Source of the DNA: Candidatus Brevundimonas colombiensis
Lineage (GTDB): Bacteria; Pseudomonadota; Alphaproteobacteria; Caulobacterales; Caulobacteraceae
DNA length: 64,000 nucleotides
Direction of reading: 5' to 3'
Assembly: GCA_029202665.1 (NCBI GenBank)
Contig: CP119326.1
Coordinates: 1,116,001 to 1,180,000 of the forward strand
Below are positions 27,321 to 35,431 of the stretch, one piece after another (positions within the stretch are counted from its first letter, which is position 1; each line of letters begins with the position of its first letter). The notes below the pieces were generated by a model that searched no databases, was not told the origin of the DNA, and saw nothing but the letters and a program-made list of their open reading frames with translations. A program made the translations under genes and the position numbers.

Positions 27321-28595
27321 TTGCATCATTTCGACCTGAAGGACGGGGCCCTCCATGCCGAGGGCGTGCCGCTGGAGCTGATCGCCGACGAGGTGGGCAC
27401 GCCTGCCTATGTCTATTCGACGGCGACGCTGAAGCGGCACTACGGCCTGCTGCGCGCCGCCGCCGACGCGCATCGCGACGCGCTGGGCGAGGCCCTGATC
27501 GCCTTTGCGGTCAAGGCCAACTCCAACCTGTCGGTCCTGGCGACCCTGGCCAAGCTGGGGTCCGGCGCCGACACCGTCTCCGAGGGCGAAATCCGACGCG
27601 CGCTGGCGGCGGGCGTTCCGGCCGACCGGATCATCTTCTCCGGCGTGGGCAAGACCGATGTGGAGATGGCCTTCGCCATCAGCGTCGGGGTGCGCCAGAT
27701 CAACATCGAGTCCGGGGCCGAGCTGGACCGGCTGATCGCCGTGGCGGCGATGATGGATGCGGCGCCGCCCATCGCCATCCGGGTCAATCCCAATGTCGGG
27801 GCGGGCGGTCACGCCAAGATCACCACGGGCGGCAAGGGCGACAAGTTCGGCGTGCCGGTCGAGGAAGCCATGGACCTCTACGCCCGGGCCTCGGCCTCGC
27901 CCCATGTGACGCCGGTCGGCCTGGCCTGTCACATCGGCAGCCAGATCACCGACCTGGCCCCTCTGGAGGCCGCCTTCACCGTCCTGGCCGAGATGACGCG
28001 GGCCCTGAGGGCGCTGGGTCATGCGGTGACGCGACTGGATTTGGGCGGGGGGCTGGGCGTGCCCTATTCGGGCGGCGCCGAACCGCCTTCGCCAGCCCAT
28101 TATGTCGCCATGGCCGCGCGGGTGCTGAACGGCCTGGACGTCGAGGCGGCGTTCGAGCCGGGGCGGCTGCTGGCCGCCAATGCGGGCGTGCTGCTGAGCC
28201 AGGTGATCCAGGTCAATGAACGCTCGGACGGGCGCCGGTTCCTGGTGCTGGACGCGGCGATGAACGACCTGATGCGGCCGGCGCTGTATGACGCTTTCCA
28301 CGACATCCGGCCGGTCGCGCCGCGCGGGGGCAAGGCCTTGGCCTATGACGTCGTCGGGCCGGTGTGCGAGACGGGCGACACCTTTGCGCGCGACCGCGAC
28401 CTGGCGCCGCTGGAGGCCGAGGATCTGGTGGTCTTCACCGGGGCGGGGGCCTATGGCGCGGTCATGGCCAGCGAATACAACAGCCGACCCCTGGTCCCCG
28501 AGGTGCTGGTGGACGGCGACCGGTGGGCCGTGATCCGCCCGCGCCCGACCTATGAAGAGATGCTGGATCGCGAGCCGTTCGCCGACTGGCTGTAA
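27321..28595 (+). CDS. lysA: Diaminopimelate decarboxylase
   Basis: PLP-dependent final step of lysine synthesis, meso-diaminopimelate to lysine. The 424-residue protein uses a TTG start; no in-frame ATG precedes the conserved N terminus HHFDLKDGALHAEGVPL. The PLP lysine is K65 in FAVKANSN. HIGSQITD, GGGLGVPY and the active-site CETGDTFAR follow in order. It starts 3 nt after lptM in the argH operon. Confidence 0.96.
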   Translation: MHHFDLKDGALHAEGVPLELIADEVGTPAYVYSTATLKRHYGLLRAAADAHRDALGEALIAFAVKANSNLSVLATLAKLGSGADTVSEGEIRRALAAGVPADRIIFSGVGKTDVEMAFAISVGVRQINIESGAELDRLIAVAAMMDAAPPIAIRVNPNVGAGGHAKITTGGKGDKFGVPVEEAMDLYARASASPHVTPVGLACHIGSQITDLAPLEAAFTVLAEMTRALRALGHAVTRLDLGGGLGVPYSGGAEPPSPAHYVAMAARVLNGLDVEAAFEPGRLLAANAGVLLSQVIQVNERSDGRRFLVLDAAMNDLMRPALYDAFHDIRPVAPRGGKALAYDVVGPVCETGDTFARDRDLAPLEAEDLVVFTGAGAYGAVMASEYNSRPLVPEVLVDGDRWAVIRPRPTYEEMLDREPFADWL

Positions 28596-28615
28596 TCGAG
28601 TCGAATTCCGCTCGA

Positions 28616-28632
28616 CTGTTATAAAGTAACAG
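28616..28632. promoter_or_regulatory. Zur-like palindrome before the membrane protein gene
   Basis: CTGTTA-TAAAG-TAACAG is a perfect inverted repeat 16 nt upstream of the ATG at 28648. It resembles the Zur box (TGTTATANTATAACA type) in both half-site and spacing. Confidence 0.5.
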
Positions 28633-28647
28633 GCTATAGGCCGCCTC

Positions 28648-29304
28648 ATGTCCCCCGGCGCCGAACAGTCCGTGCTCTTGTCCCTGCTGGGCGGCGGATT
28701 CGTCGCGGCCTTTCTGCACGCCGCCCTGCCGACACACTGGCTGCCGTTCACCCTGGTCGGACGGGCGCAGGGGTGGCGGCCGCATCGGGTTCTGCTGGCC
28801 GTGACGGCGGCGGGCCTGGCCCATATCGCCACGACGGCGGTGGTCGGCGGCCTGATCGTGGCGGCGGGCCTGGCGCTGGATCAATGGATCGAGGGGGTGC
28901 TGCCGCACCTGGCGGCGGTGCTGCTGTTTTTGTTCGGCGCCTTTTATCTGGCGCGTTCGGCGCTGCGTCGGCCCGCCCTGGCCGGCGGCCCCGCCGTCGA
29001 AACGCCCGAGCCGGCCGTGTCGGACAAGGCCGCCTTCCTGGGTCTGGTGGCCATGTTGGCGGTGTCGCCGGGCGAGGTGCTGCTGCCCATCTATCTGTCC
29101 TCGGCCTCCGCGGGGATCGGCGCCCTGGCGATGCTGACGCTGGTGTTCGCGGTCGGCACCGTCGCCGGTATGGCCGTATTCACCGCCCTGGCCAGCGCCG
29201 GCGCCTCCATCCTGCGGCTGGAGCGGTGGGCGCGTTACGAAGGGGCGGTGCTGGGTCTGGCCCTGATCGCGTTGGGTCTGGTTGTGGCCATGCACCAGCA
29301 CTGA
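28648..29304 (+). CDS. Six-segment membrane protein, possible metal transporter
   Basis: A 218-residue integral membrane protein with about six hydrophobic helices. The motif FLHAALPTHWLPFTLVGRAQGW in the first helix pair resembles the HxxPxHxxP-type signature of UreH/NicO-like and related metal-transport proteins, but the match is from memory. Its start is preceded by a Zur-like palindrome, and a CDF zinc/cobalt exporter gene follows, also behind a palindrome. The context therefore suggests metal homeostasis. The direction of transport and the metal are unknown. Confidence 0.7.
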   Translation: MSPGAEQSVLLSLLGGGFVAAFLHAALPTHWLPFTLVGRAQGWRPHRVLLAVTAAGLAHIATTAVVGGLIVAAGLALDQWIEGVLPHLAAVLLFLFGAFYLARSALRRPALAGGPAVETPEPAVSDKAAFLGLVAMLAVSPGEVLLPIYLSSASAGIGALAMLTLVFAVGTVAGMAVFTALASAGASILRLERWARYEGAVLGLALIALGLVVAMHQH

Positions 29305-29311
29305 TATTATG

Positions 29312-29334
29312 TGATAACATTCAAGATGTTATCA
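29312..29334. promoter_or_regulatory. Palindromic operator candidate before the CDF gene
   Basis: TGATAACAT-TCAAG-ATGTTATCA is a perfect 9-bp inverted repeat 45 nt upstream of the CDF start. It is followed by A/T-mixed sequence, not a T run, so a regulator site is more likely than a terminator. It also contains ATGTGATAACAT (29309-29320), another Zur-like string. Confidence 0.55.
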
Positions 29335-29378
29335 ATTAGCAGCTTGGCTGTTCGGCCAAAGGGCGTATAGGCGAAACC

Positions 29379-30374
29379 ATGAACGCCGCGCACGATCACA
29401 GCTCCGACCACGATCACGCCGATCATGGACACGATCACGCCGAGCCAGGGCGCGGGCATTCGCATGGGCATGGTCACAGCCATGGCCCCGGCGGCCACAG
29501 CCACGGTCCCGTCGACACCGGCGACTGGCGCTATGCGGTCGGGCTGGTGGTCAATCTGATCTTCGTGGCGTGCGAGTTCGGGGCCGGGCTGATGGCGGAT
29601 TCCACCGCCCTGCTGGCCGACGCGGGTCACAATCTGTCCGACGTCCTGGGCCTGGCCATGGCGGGCGGCGCGGCCTGGCTGGCGCGGCGCGGGGCGCACG
29701 GGGCGGCGGGCGGGCGGCGGACCTATGGGTTCGGCAAGGCGACGGTGCTGGCCGCGCTGGGCAATGCGCTGCTGCTGATCTTCGCCTGCGGAGCCATCGC
29801 GTTCGAGGCCGTGCGGCGCTTCAACGAACCGGCGCCGGTGGGGTCCGCGACCATCATGGTGGTGGCCGGGATCGGCTTCGTCATCAATCTGGGCACCGCG
29901 CTGCTGTTCATGAAGTCCCAGCACGACCTTAACGCCAAGGGCGCCTATCTGCACATGATGGCCGATGCGGGCGTGTCATTAGGCGTCGTGGTCGCGGGCG
30001 CGGTCATCCTGGCGACCGGCTGGTCGGTGGTCGATCCGCTGGTCAGCCTGGTGATCGTGGTGGTGATCCTGTGGTCCACCTGGGGCTTGCTGAAGGATTC
30101 GGTGAATCTGGCCATGGACGGGGCGCCCAGCGGCGTGGACGTGCCGGTGCTGGAGAAGGCTCTGCTCGACCTGGCGGGCGTGCGGGCGGTGCATGACCTG
30201 CACGTCTGGGCCCTGTCGACCACAGAGACGGCCCTGACCGCGCATCTGGTTCACGACCGGCCGGATTCGGCGGCGCTGATCGGCGAGGCCCAGGCGGCGG
30301 CGCGGCGCCAGGGCATCAATCACACGACGCTGCAGCTGGAGAACGAGCCGCTGCCGGATTGTCCGGGGTGTTGA
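29379..30374 (+). CDS. Cation diffusion facilitator (zinc/cobalt/cadmium exporter)
   Basis: A 331-residue CDF-family exporter (CzcD/ZitB/DmeF type) that uses the proton gradient to export divalent metals. A His/Asp-rich N-terminal tail of about 45 residues is followed by six membrane helices. The metal site is built from DAGHNLSD near residue 86 and HMMADAGVS near 196, with HxxxD in each. The C-terminal cytoplasmic domain (VPVLEKALLDLAGVRAVHDLHVWAL) is the dimerisation fold. The preceding 9-bp palindrome suggests metal-responsive control. Confidence 0.95.
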   Translation: MNAAHDHSSDHDHADHGHDHAEPGRGHSHGHGHSHGPGGHSHGPVDTGDWRYAVGLVVNLIFVACEFGAGLMADSTALLADAGHNLSDVLGLAMAGGAAWLARRGAHGAAGGRRTYGFGKATVLAALGNALLLIFACGAIAFEAVRRFNEPAPVGSATIMVVAGIGFVINLGTALLFMKSQHDLNAKGAYLHMMADAGVSLGVVVAGAVILATGWSVVDPLVSLVIVVVILWSTWGLLKDSVNLAMDGAPSGVDVPVLEKALLDLAGVRAVHDLHVWALSTTETALTAHLVHDRPDSAALIGEAQAAARRQGINHTTLQLENEPLPDCPGC

Positions 30375-30385
30375 TCTAAAAACAG

Positions 30386-30482
30386 CCGTCACCCTCGGGC
30401 TTGACCCGAGGGGCGGGCCTTCCGACGCTTGGAGCCAGACGTCCAGCCACAGTCCGATCCTCGGGTCAAGCCCGAGGATGAC
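30386..30482. repeat. Inverted repeat with CCTCGGGCTTGACCCGAGG arms, family D
   Basis: 25-nt arms at 30386-30410 and 30458-30482. Each arm is itself a palindrome (CCTCGGG-CTTGA-CCCGAGG). It lies in the convergent gap between the CDF gene and murI, and shares arm sequence with 35293-35404. Confidence 0.85.
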
Positions 30483-30501
30483 GATGGAAAGGCGCCAGCC
30501 C

Positions 30502-31359
30502 TTACGCCTGTTCGAACGTCACCGGCGCGCCCCAGAACTGGGCGACCAGTTCCGATTGCGGGCCCGCCTGGCCGGTGGTCAGGAAGTCGCGGCGGCCGCT
30601 GTCGCCCAGGTCGTATTCGGGATGTTGCCTGAAGTAGCGGTCCAGCGCCTCGGCGACCGCCGTCGGCTGTTCGATCAGCACCGTTCCCGCAGGCAGGGCC
30701 TGGGCGAACAGTTCGGCGACGATCTCATAGTGGGTGCAGCCCAGGATGGCCTTGTCCGGGTGGCGGCCGATGCGACGGCGCAGGGCGTCGACATGGTCGT
30801 CGATCACCACCTTCAGCTCCTCGGCCGGGGCGCCCAGCTCGATCAGGCCCGCCAGGCCGGGACAGGGCTCCGAAAAGACCGCGATGTCCTCGCGCCGCTT
30901 GTCGATCTCGATCTCATAGACACGGCTGATGGCGGTGGCGGCGGTGCAGAAGACGCCGGTGATGTCGATGGAGGCGACCTTTTCGCCCTCCTGCGGGCGC
31001 TCGGCCTCGAAGCTCCAGGGCTTGCCGGTCGCCGCCTCGATGGTCGGCACGATGATGCCCAGGATGTTGACCGGCCGGCCCAGCCGCTCGCGCAGACCCG
31101 GCAGCCAGGTCTGCTGCAGGCGACGAAGCGCGATGGCCGAGGCGGTGTTGCAGGCCAGGACCACGACCGAGGCCCCGGCCTCGAACAATCGCTCGCACCC
31201 GGCCTTGGTCAGGTTGACGATGTCCTCGCCGCCGCGCCCGCCATAGGGGGCGTGGGCCTGGTCGGCCAGATAGACGAAGTCGCGCTGGGGGAAGCGCCGC
31301 GTCAGTTCGCGATGGACGGTCAGGCCGCCCACGCCGGAGTCGAAAACACCAATGGCCAT
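30502..31359 (-). CDS. murI: Glutamate racemase
   Basis: Makes D-glutamate from L-glutamate for peptidoglycan. The 285-residue protein starts MAIGVFDSGVGGLTV, the family signature. The two catalytic cysteines are C70 in VLACNTASA and one in GCTHYEIV near residue 207. It stands alone; downstream lies the family D repeat. Start and length fit the family. Confidence 0.97.
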   Translation of the reverse strand: MAIGVFDSGVGGLTVHRELTRRFPQRDFVYLADQAHAPYGGRGGEDIVNLTKAGCERLFEAGASVVVLACNTASAIALRRLQQTWLPGLRERLGRPVNILGIIVPTIEAATGKPWSFEAERPQEGEKVASIDITGVFCTAATAISRVYEIEIDKRREDIAVFSEPCPGLAGLIELGAPAEELKVVIDDHVDALRRRIGRHPDKAILGCTHYEIVAELFAQALPAGTVLIEQPTAVAEALDRYFRQHPEYDLGDSGRRDFLTTGQAGPQSELVAQFWGAPVTFEQA

Positions 31360-31488
31360 GCGCGGGCTTTAGAACAGTGCGACGACGTATCCAACCGGAT
31401 TGGCGCCAAGATTACGCCTCCATCAGGTGACGGGGGCGTTCCGTGCGCCTAAGTGTGTCGCAACCATGATCTTGTTTCGGAGCATTCC

Positions 31489-33681
31489 ATGCATAGACGC
31501 CAGCTTCTCATCGCGGGCGGCAGCCTGATGGCCCTGTCGGCCTGCGCCTCGGCCGGGGCCTCCGGCGCCGCCTCGGGCGGGTCCGCCGCCGCGCCCTCGG
31601 CCGCCAGCATCGCCGAGGAAGCGCGCATCGCCCGCGCCGTCCTGCCCGCCCAGACGCCGCGCGCGGAGTTGCTGCAGGCCTGGACCGGCAAATATGACGG
31701 CGTGCCGCCGTTCGACAAGGTGACGCCGGCCAAGCTGCGCGAAGCCATGCTGGAAGGCATCGAACTGCAACGCGCCGACATCGCCGCCATCGCCAATAAC
31801 CCCGAGGCCCCGACCTTCGCCAACACCATGGCGGCGCTGGAGCTGGCGGGCGAGCCGCTGGACCGGGCGTCCAACGTCTATGGCGTCATGACCTCCAACA
31901 TCGGCGGCGAGGCCTATGATGCGGTCGACACTGAACTGTCGCCCCTGCTGTCGGCCGCCTCGGACGAGATCACCTTCAACGCAAAGCTGTTCCAGCGGGT
32001 CAAGACCGTCGCCGACACCGCCGACGCGGCGGGCCTGAGCGCCCAGCAGAAGCGTCTGGCCGAACGTCGCCGCGACGCCTTCATCCGCTCGGGCGCCAAT
32101 CTGGACGCGGCCGGCAAGGCCGAGCTGGGTCGGATCAACACCGCCCTGTCCAACGCCTTCACCCGCTTCGGCCAGAAGGTCGTCGCCGACGAGAACGCCT
32201 GGACGGTGATCCCGAACGAGGCGGGTCTGGCGGGCCTGCCCGAATCCAACAAGGCCGCCGCCGCCGGCGCGGCGCGCAGCCGCAACATCCAGGGCTGGGC
32301 CATCCTGAACACCCGTTCGGCGGTCGATCCCTTCCTGACCTTCGCCGACGACCGGGCCCTGCGCGAGCAGGTCTGGAAGAAGTTCGTCAATCGCGGCGAC
32401 AACGGCGACGCCAACGACACCAACTCGACCATCGCCGAGATCGTGAAGCTGCGCGATCAGCGGGCCAAGCTGCTGGGCTATCGCAACCATGCCGAACTGC
32501 GGATGCAGGACACCATGGCCAAGACCCCGGCGGCGGCCGAGGCCCTGATGAACCGCGTCTGGGCGCCGGCCAAGGCCCGCGTCGCCGAAGAGGTCGCCGA
32601 CATGAAGGCGATCGCCGGGTTCGACATCGAGCCGTGGGACTACCTCTATTTCGCCGAGAAGGTCAGGAAGGCCAAGTACGACCTGGATCAGAACCAGCTG
32701 AAGCCCTACTTCGAGCTGAACGCCGTGCGCGCCGGCTCCTTCGCCATGGCCGAGCGCCTCTATGGCTTCCAGTTCACCAAACTGCCCAAGGGCTCGGTCC
32801 CGACCTTCGAGCCGGACGTCGAGGTCTATGAGCTGCACGACAAGGCCACGGGCAAGCTGATCGGCCTGTACTACACCGACGACTACGCCCGGCCGGGCAA
32901 GCGTTCGGGCGCCTGGATGACCACCTATCGGTCGTTCTCGACGCTGGACGGCTCCAAGATCATCCTGGGGTCCAACAACAACAACTTCACCAAGCCCGAG
33001 CCGGGCGAGCCGGTCCTGATCTCGCTGGACGACGCCGAGACCCTGTTCCACGAGTTCGGCCACACCCTGCACTATTTCTCGTCGGTGGTGACCTATCCGT
33101 CGTTCGGCAATACGCCGCGCGACTTCGTGGAATATCCGTCGCAGGTGCATGAGCACTGGGTGCTGAGCCGCCCGATCCTGGACGGCTACCTGAAACACTA
33201 TCAGACGGGCGCGGCCATGCCGCAGGCGCTGGTGGACAAGATCGAGGCCGCCGCCACCTTCAACCAGGGCTATGCGACGGTCAGCTATCTGTCCTCGGCC
33301 ATCGTCGATATGGACTTGCACACCCAGGCCGTGCCACCGACCGACATCGATGCGTTCGAAAAGGCCAGCCTGGCGCGGATCGGCATGCCCAAGGAGATCG
33401 TGATGCGGCACCGCCTGCCGCAGTTCAATCACCTGTTCACCTCGGACGCCTATTCGGCGGGCTACTATTCCTATCTGTGGTCCGAGACGATGGACGCCGA
33501 CACCTGGGCCTATTTCGAGGAGTCGGGCGACGTGTTCAATCCGGACATCGCCGGCCGCTTCAAGTCGATCATGCTGGCGCCCGGCAACACGACCGATCGG
33601 GCGGAAGCCTACCGCGCCTTCCGGGGTCGCGACCCGGACGTGGCGGCCCTGCTGAAGGTCCGGGGCTTCCCGGTTTCCTGA
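31489..33681 (+). CDS. M3-family metallopeptidase (Dcp-like), exported
   Basis: A 730-residue zinc oligopeptidase of family M3, Dcp type. The N terminus MHRRQLLIAGGS resembles a Tat signal (RRQLL) and ends with the lipobox LSAC near residue 18, so it is probably a periplasmic lipoprotein. Zinc binding and catalysis use HEFGH near residue 522 plus a downstream Glu in EYPSQVHEHWVL. YYSYLWSE near 662 is the usual substrate-tyrosine motif. It hydrolyses small peptides in the envelope. Followed by a hairpin that may be its terminator. Confidence 0.92.
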   Translation: MHRRQLLIAGGSLMALSACASAGASGAASGGSAAAPSAASIAEEARIARAVLPAQTPRAELLQAWTGKYDGVPPFDKVTPAKLREAMLEGIELQRADIAAIANNPEAPTFANTMAALELAGEPLDRASNVYGVMTSNIGGEAYDAVDTELSPLLSAASDEITFNAKLFQRVKTVADTADAAGLSAQQKRLAERRRDAFIRSGANLDAAGKAELGRINTALSNAFTRFGQKVVADENAWTVIPNEAGLAGLPESNKAAAAGAARSRNIQGWAILNTRSAVDPFLTFADDRALREQVWKKFVNRGDNGDANDTNSTIAEIVKLRDQRAKLLGYRNHAELRMQDTMAKTPAAAEALMNRVWAPAKARVAEEVADMKAIAGFDIEPWDYLYFAEKVRKAKYDLDQNQLKPYFELNAVRAGSFAMAERLYGFQFTKLPKGSVPTFEPDVEVYELHDKATGKLIGLYYTDDYARPGKRSGAWMTTYRSFSTLDGSKIILGSNNNNFTKPEPGEPVLISLDDAETLFHEFGHTLHYFSSVVTYPSFGNTPRDFVEYPSQVHEHWVLSRPILDGYLKHYQTGAAMPQALVDKIEAAATFNQGYATVSYLSSAIVDMDLHTQAVPPTDIDAFEKASLARIGMPKEIVMRHRLPQFNHLFTSDAYSAGYYSYLWSETMDADTWAYFEESGDVFNPDIAGRFKSIMLAPGNTTDRAEAYRAFRGRDPDVAALLKVRGFPVS

Positions 33682-33730
33682 CGCCGGGCCTGCCGCCCTT
33701 CGGGCGACTTGAGGCCCGGAAGAAGGCGAT

Positions 33731-33796
33731 AGCCCTTCGCGCCTGCTGAAGGGCTTGGGCAATGAGACGCCGTCGGACGACCTGTCCGGCGGCGTC
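33731..33796. terminator. Two hairpins between convergent genes
   Basis: An 8-bp stem AGCCCTTC/GAAGGGCT (33731-33755) and a 13-bp stem GACGCCGTCGGAC/GTCCGGCGGCGTC (33766-33796, one wobble). Neither has a T run, so intrinsic termination is uncertain. They separate the M3 peptidase and urcA genes. Confidence 0.5.
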
Positions 33797-33803
33797 CTGC
33801 GTT

Positions 33804-34091
33804 TCAGGCCTCGTGAGCAAAGCGGCCCCGGGCGTAATCGGCGCGGGCGCGGTCGGGCAGCAGGGCCAGCGCCTCTTCGCGCACGGCGTTGCGGCAGACG
33901 GGACGCTCGATGGAGCGGACGCTGCGGCAGAAGCGGTCGGCGGCCTTTCGAACACGGCTGTCGAACGCGGTCGCGCCCGCGCGGCTCGACAGGTCGAGGT
34001 CGCCATAAGGAATGCGGGCTTCGAACGGGGCGGCGGCGGCCGAGCCGGCGGCGAGGAGGGCGGCGGTCGTCAGAGAGGCGATCCTGAACAT
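33804..34091 (-). CDS. UrcA-family exported protein
   Basis: A 95-residue exported protein with a signal peptide (about residues 1-20, ending GSAAA). The mature part has IPYGDLDLSSRAGATAFDSRVRKAADRFC, matching the UrcA family, in which pairs of cysteines (C55 and C66 here) probably form a disulfide. Function unknown; family members are frequent in Caulobacterales and Sphingomonadales. Confidence 0.85.
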   Translation of the reverse strand: MFRIASLTTAALLAAGSAAAAPFEARIPYGDLDLSSRAGATAFDSRVRKAADRFCRSVRSIERPVCRNAVREEALALLPDRARADYARGRFAHEA

Positions 34092-34318
34092 GATCCTGTT
34101 TCCATTTTTCCGCCCCTTGTTGGTCGGGGCAGGGAACGGTGACGCTGGATCGGATCGAAACGGCGAAGCTTCCGCGGCTGAAAGACGGCGCTTTCATAAT
34201 TCGACGTCATGACATTTCGGTCAGGTTGCAGCCGCCGGCCGCGCGTCGTGGCGACGGAGACGCTTCAACTCCGCCGCCGCACCCTTTAAGTCTGAGGCGG
34301 TTCACCCACGGAGCGTCC

Positions 34319-35284
34319 ATGCCGGTCGTCGCCTCTTATGTCTATCGTGACGGCCAGCGCGTGCGCGAGGCGCCGTTGACGGCCGAGGGGCTGCGGCTTG
34401 AACCGGGCGAGTTCGTCTGGATCGGTCTTTATGACCCGACCGACGAGGAGTTCGACGTCCTGGTCCAACGCTACCACCTGCATCCCCTTGCGGTAGAGGA
34501 CGCCCTGGCCGCGCACCAGATGCCCAAGGTCGAGGTCTATGGCCGCGAACTGTTCGTGGTCGCCCGGACGGCGGCGCGGATCGACGAACGGATCAGCTAT
34601 GGCGAGACCCATATCTTCGTCGGGGACGACCACGTCATCAGCATCCGCCACGACTCGTCACGCGCCCACAACAGCCTGCGCGCCCAGCTTGAGGCCTCGC
34701 CGGACGAGTTGAAGCGCGGGCCGGACTTCGTGCTGCACGGCATTCTGGACTTCATCGTCGACGCCTATACGCCCATCGTCGACGAGTCCGAGGACAGCGT
34801 GCTGGAGATGGAGCAGAAGACGCTGGACGCCTTTCTGTCGCGGGTCGAGATTCGGCGTCTGTTTACCCTGCGTCGCGAACTGCTGAAGTTCCGTCGCATT
34901 CTGGGCCCGATGGAGGAGTTGCTGGGGCGGCTGCAGTCGCTGGACCTGCCCTGTATCGACCCGGACGTGCGGCCTTATTTTCGCGACGTCGGCGACCATG
35001 TGCGGCGGGTCAACAGTCGGCTGGGCGGGCTGAACGACATTCTGTCGTCGGTGTTCGAGGTCGCCAATCTGCTGGAACAGCAGCGTCAGGGCGTCATCAC
35101 CCGAAAACTGGCCTCCTGGGCCGCGCTGCTGGCCGTGCCGACAGCCATCGCCGGCATCTACGGCATGAATTTCGAGTTCATGCCGGAACTGCACTGGCGT
35201 TATGGCTACCTCGCCGCGCTGGCCCTGATGGCGTCCATCTGCACGGGCCTGTTCATCACGTTCAAGAAGACGAAGTGGCTGTAG
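34319..35284 (+). CDS. corA: CorA-family magnesium/cobalt channel
   Basis: A 321-residue CorA-type ion channel: soluble N-terminal funnel, long stalk helix and two C-terminal membrane helices (about residues 263-281 and 294-314). The selectivity motif is YGMN at about 281-284, followed by the periplasmic loop FEFMPELHWRYG. The start at 34319 follows CGGAGCG; the frame extends 60 codons upstream without similarity. The sequence from 34092 to 34318 should hold the promoters of both this gene and urcA; I see no clear element there. Confidence 0.93.
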   Translation: MPVVASYVYRDGQRVREAPLTAEGLRLEPGEFVWIGLYDPTDEEFDVLVQRYHLHPLAVEDALAAHQMPKVEVYGRELFVVARTAARIDERISYGETHIFVGDDHVISIRHDSSRAHNSLRAQLEASPDELKRGPDFVLHGILDFIVDAYTPIVDESEDSVLEMEQKTLDAFLSRVEIRRLFTLRRELLKFRRILGPMEELLGRLQSLDLPCIDPDVRPYFRDVGDHVRRVNSRLGGLNDILSSVFEVANLLEQQRQGVITRKLASWAALLAVPTAIAGIYGMNFEFMPELHWRYGYLAALALMASICTGLFITFKKTKWL

Positions 35285-35292
35285 CCTGTGGC

Positions 35293-35404
35293 CGCCGTCA
35301 TCCTCGGGCTTGGCCCGAGGATCGGATGCGGATCGGGTTGTGTGTCGCCGCTGACGCGATGCAGGGGAAAGTCCGGCCCTCAGGTCAAGCCCGAGGGTGA
35401 TGAC
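35293..35404. repeat. Inverted repeat, family D
   Basis: Left arm GCCGTCATCCTCGGGCTTGG at 35293 and right arm CAAGCCCGAGGGTGATGAC at 35386-35404, with the CCCGAGG palindromes seen at 30386. It lies in the convergent gap between corA and ppc. Confidence 0.8.
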
Positions 35405-35431
35405 AGTGAGCGGGCAGATTGATCCGCCGCC

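Noticed and set aside
31423..34197. 924-codon minus-strand open frame
   Set aside because: It is antisense to the M3 peptidase, corresponds to no known family, and reflects the lack of stops in GC-rich sequence. The plus strand carries HExxH and signal features.
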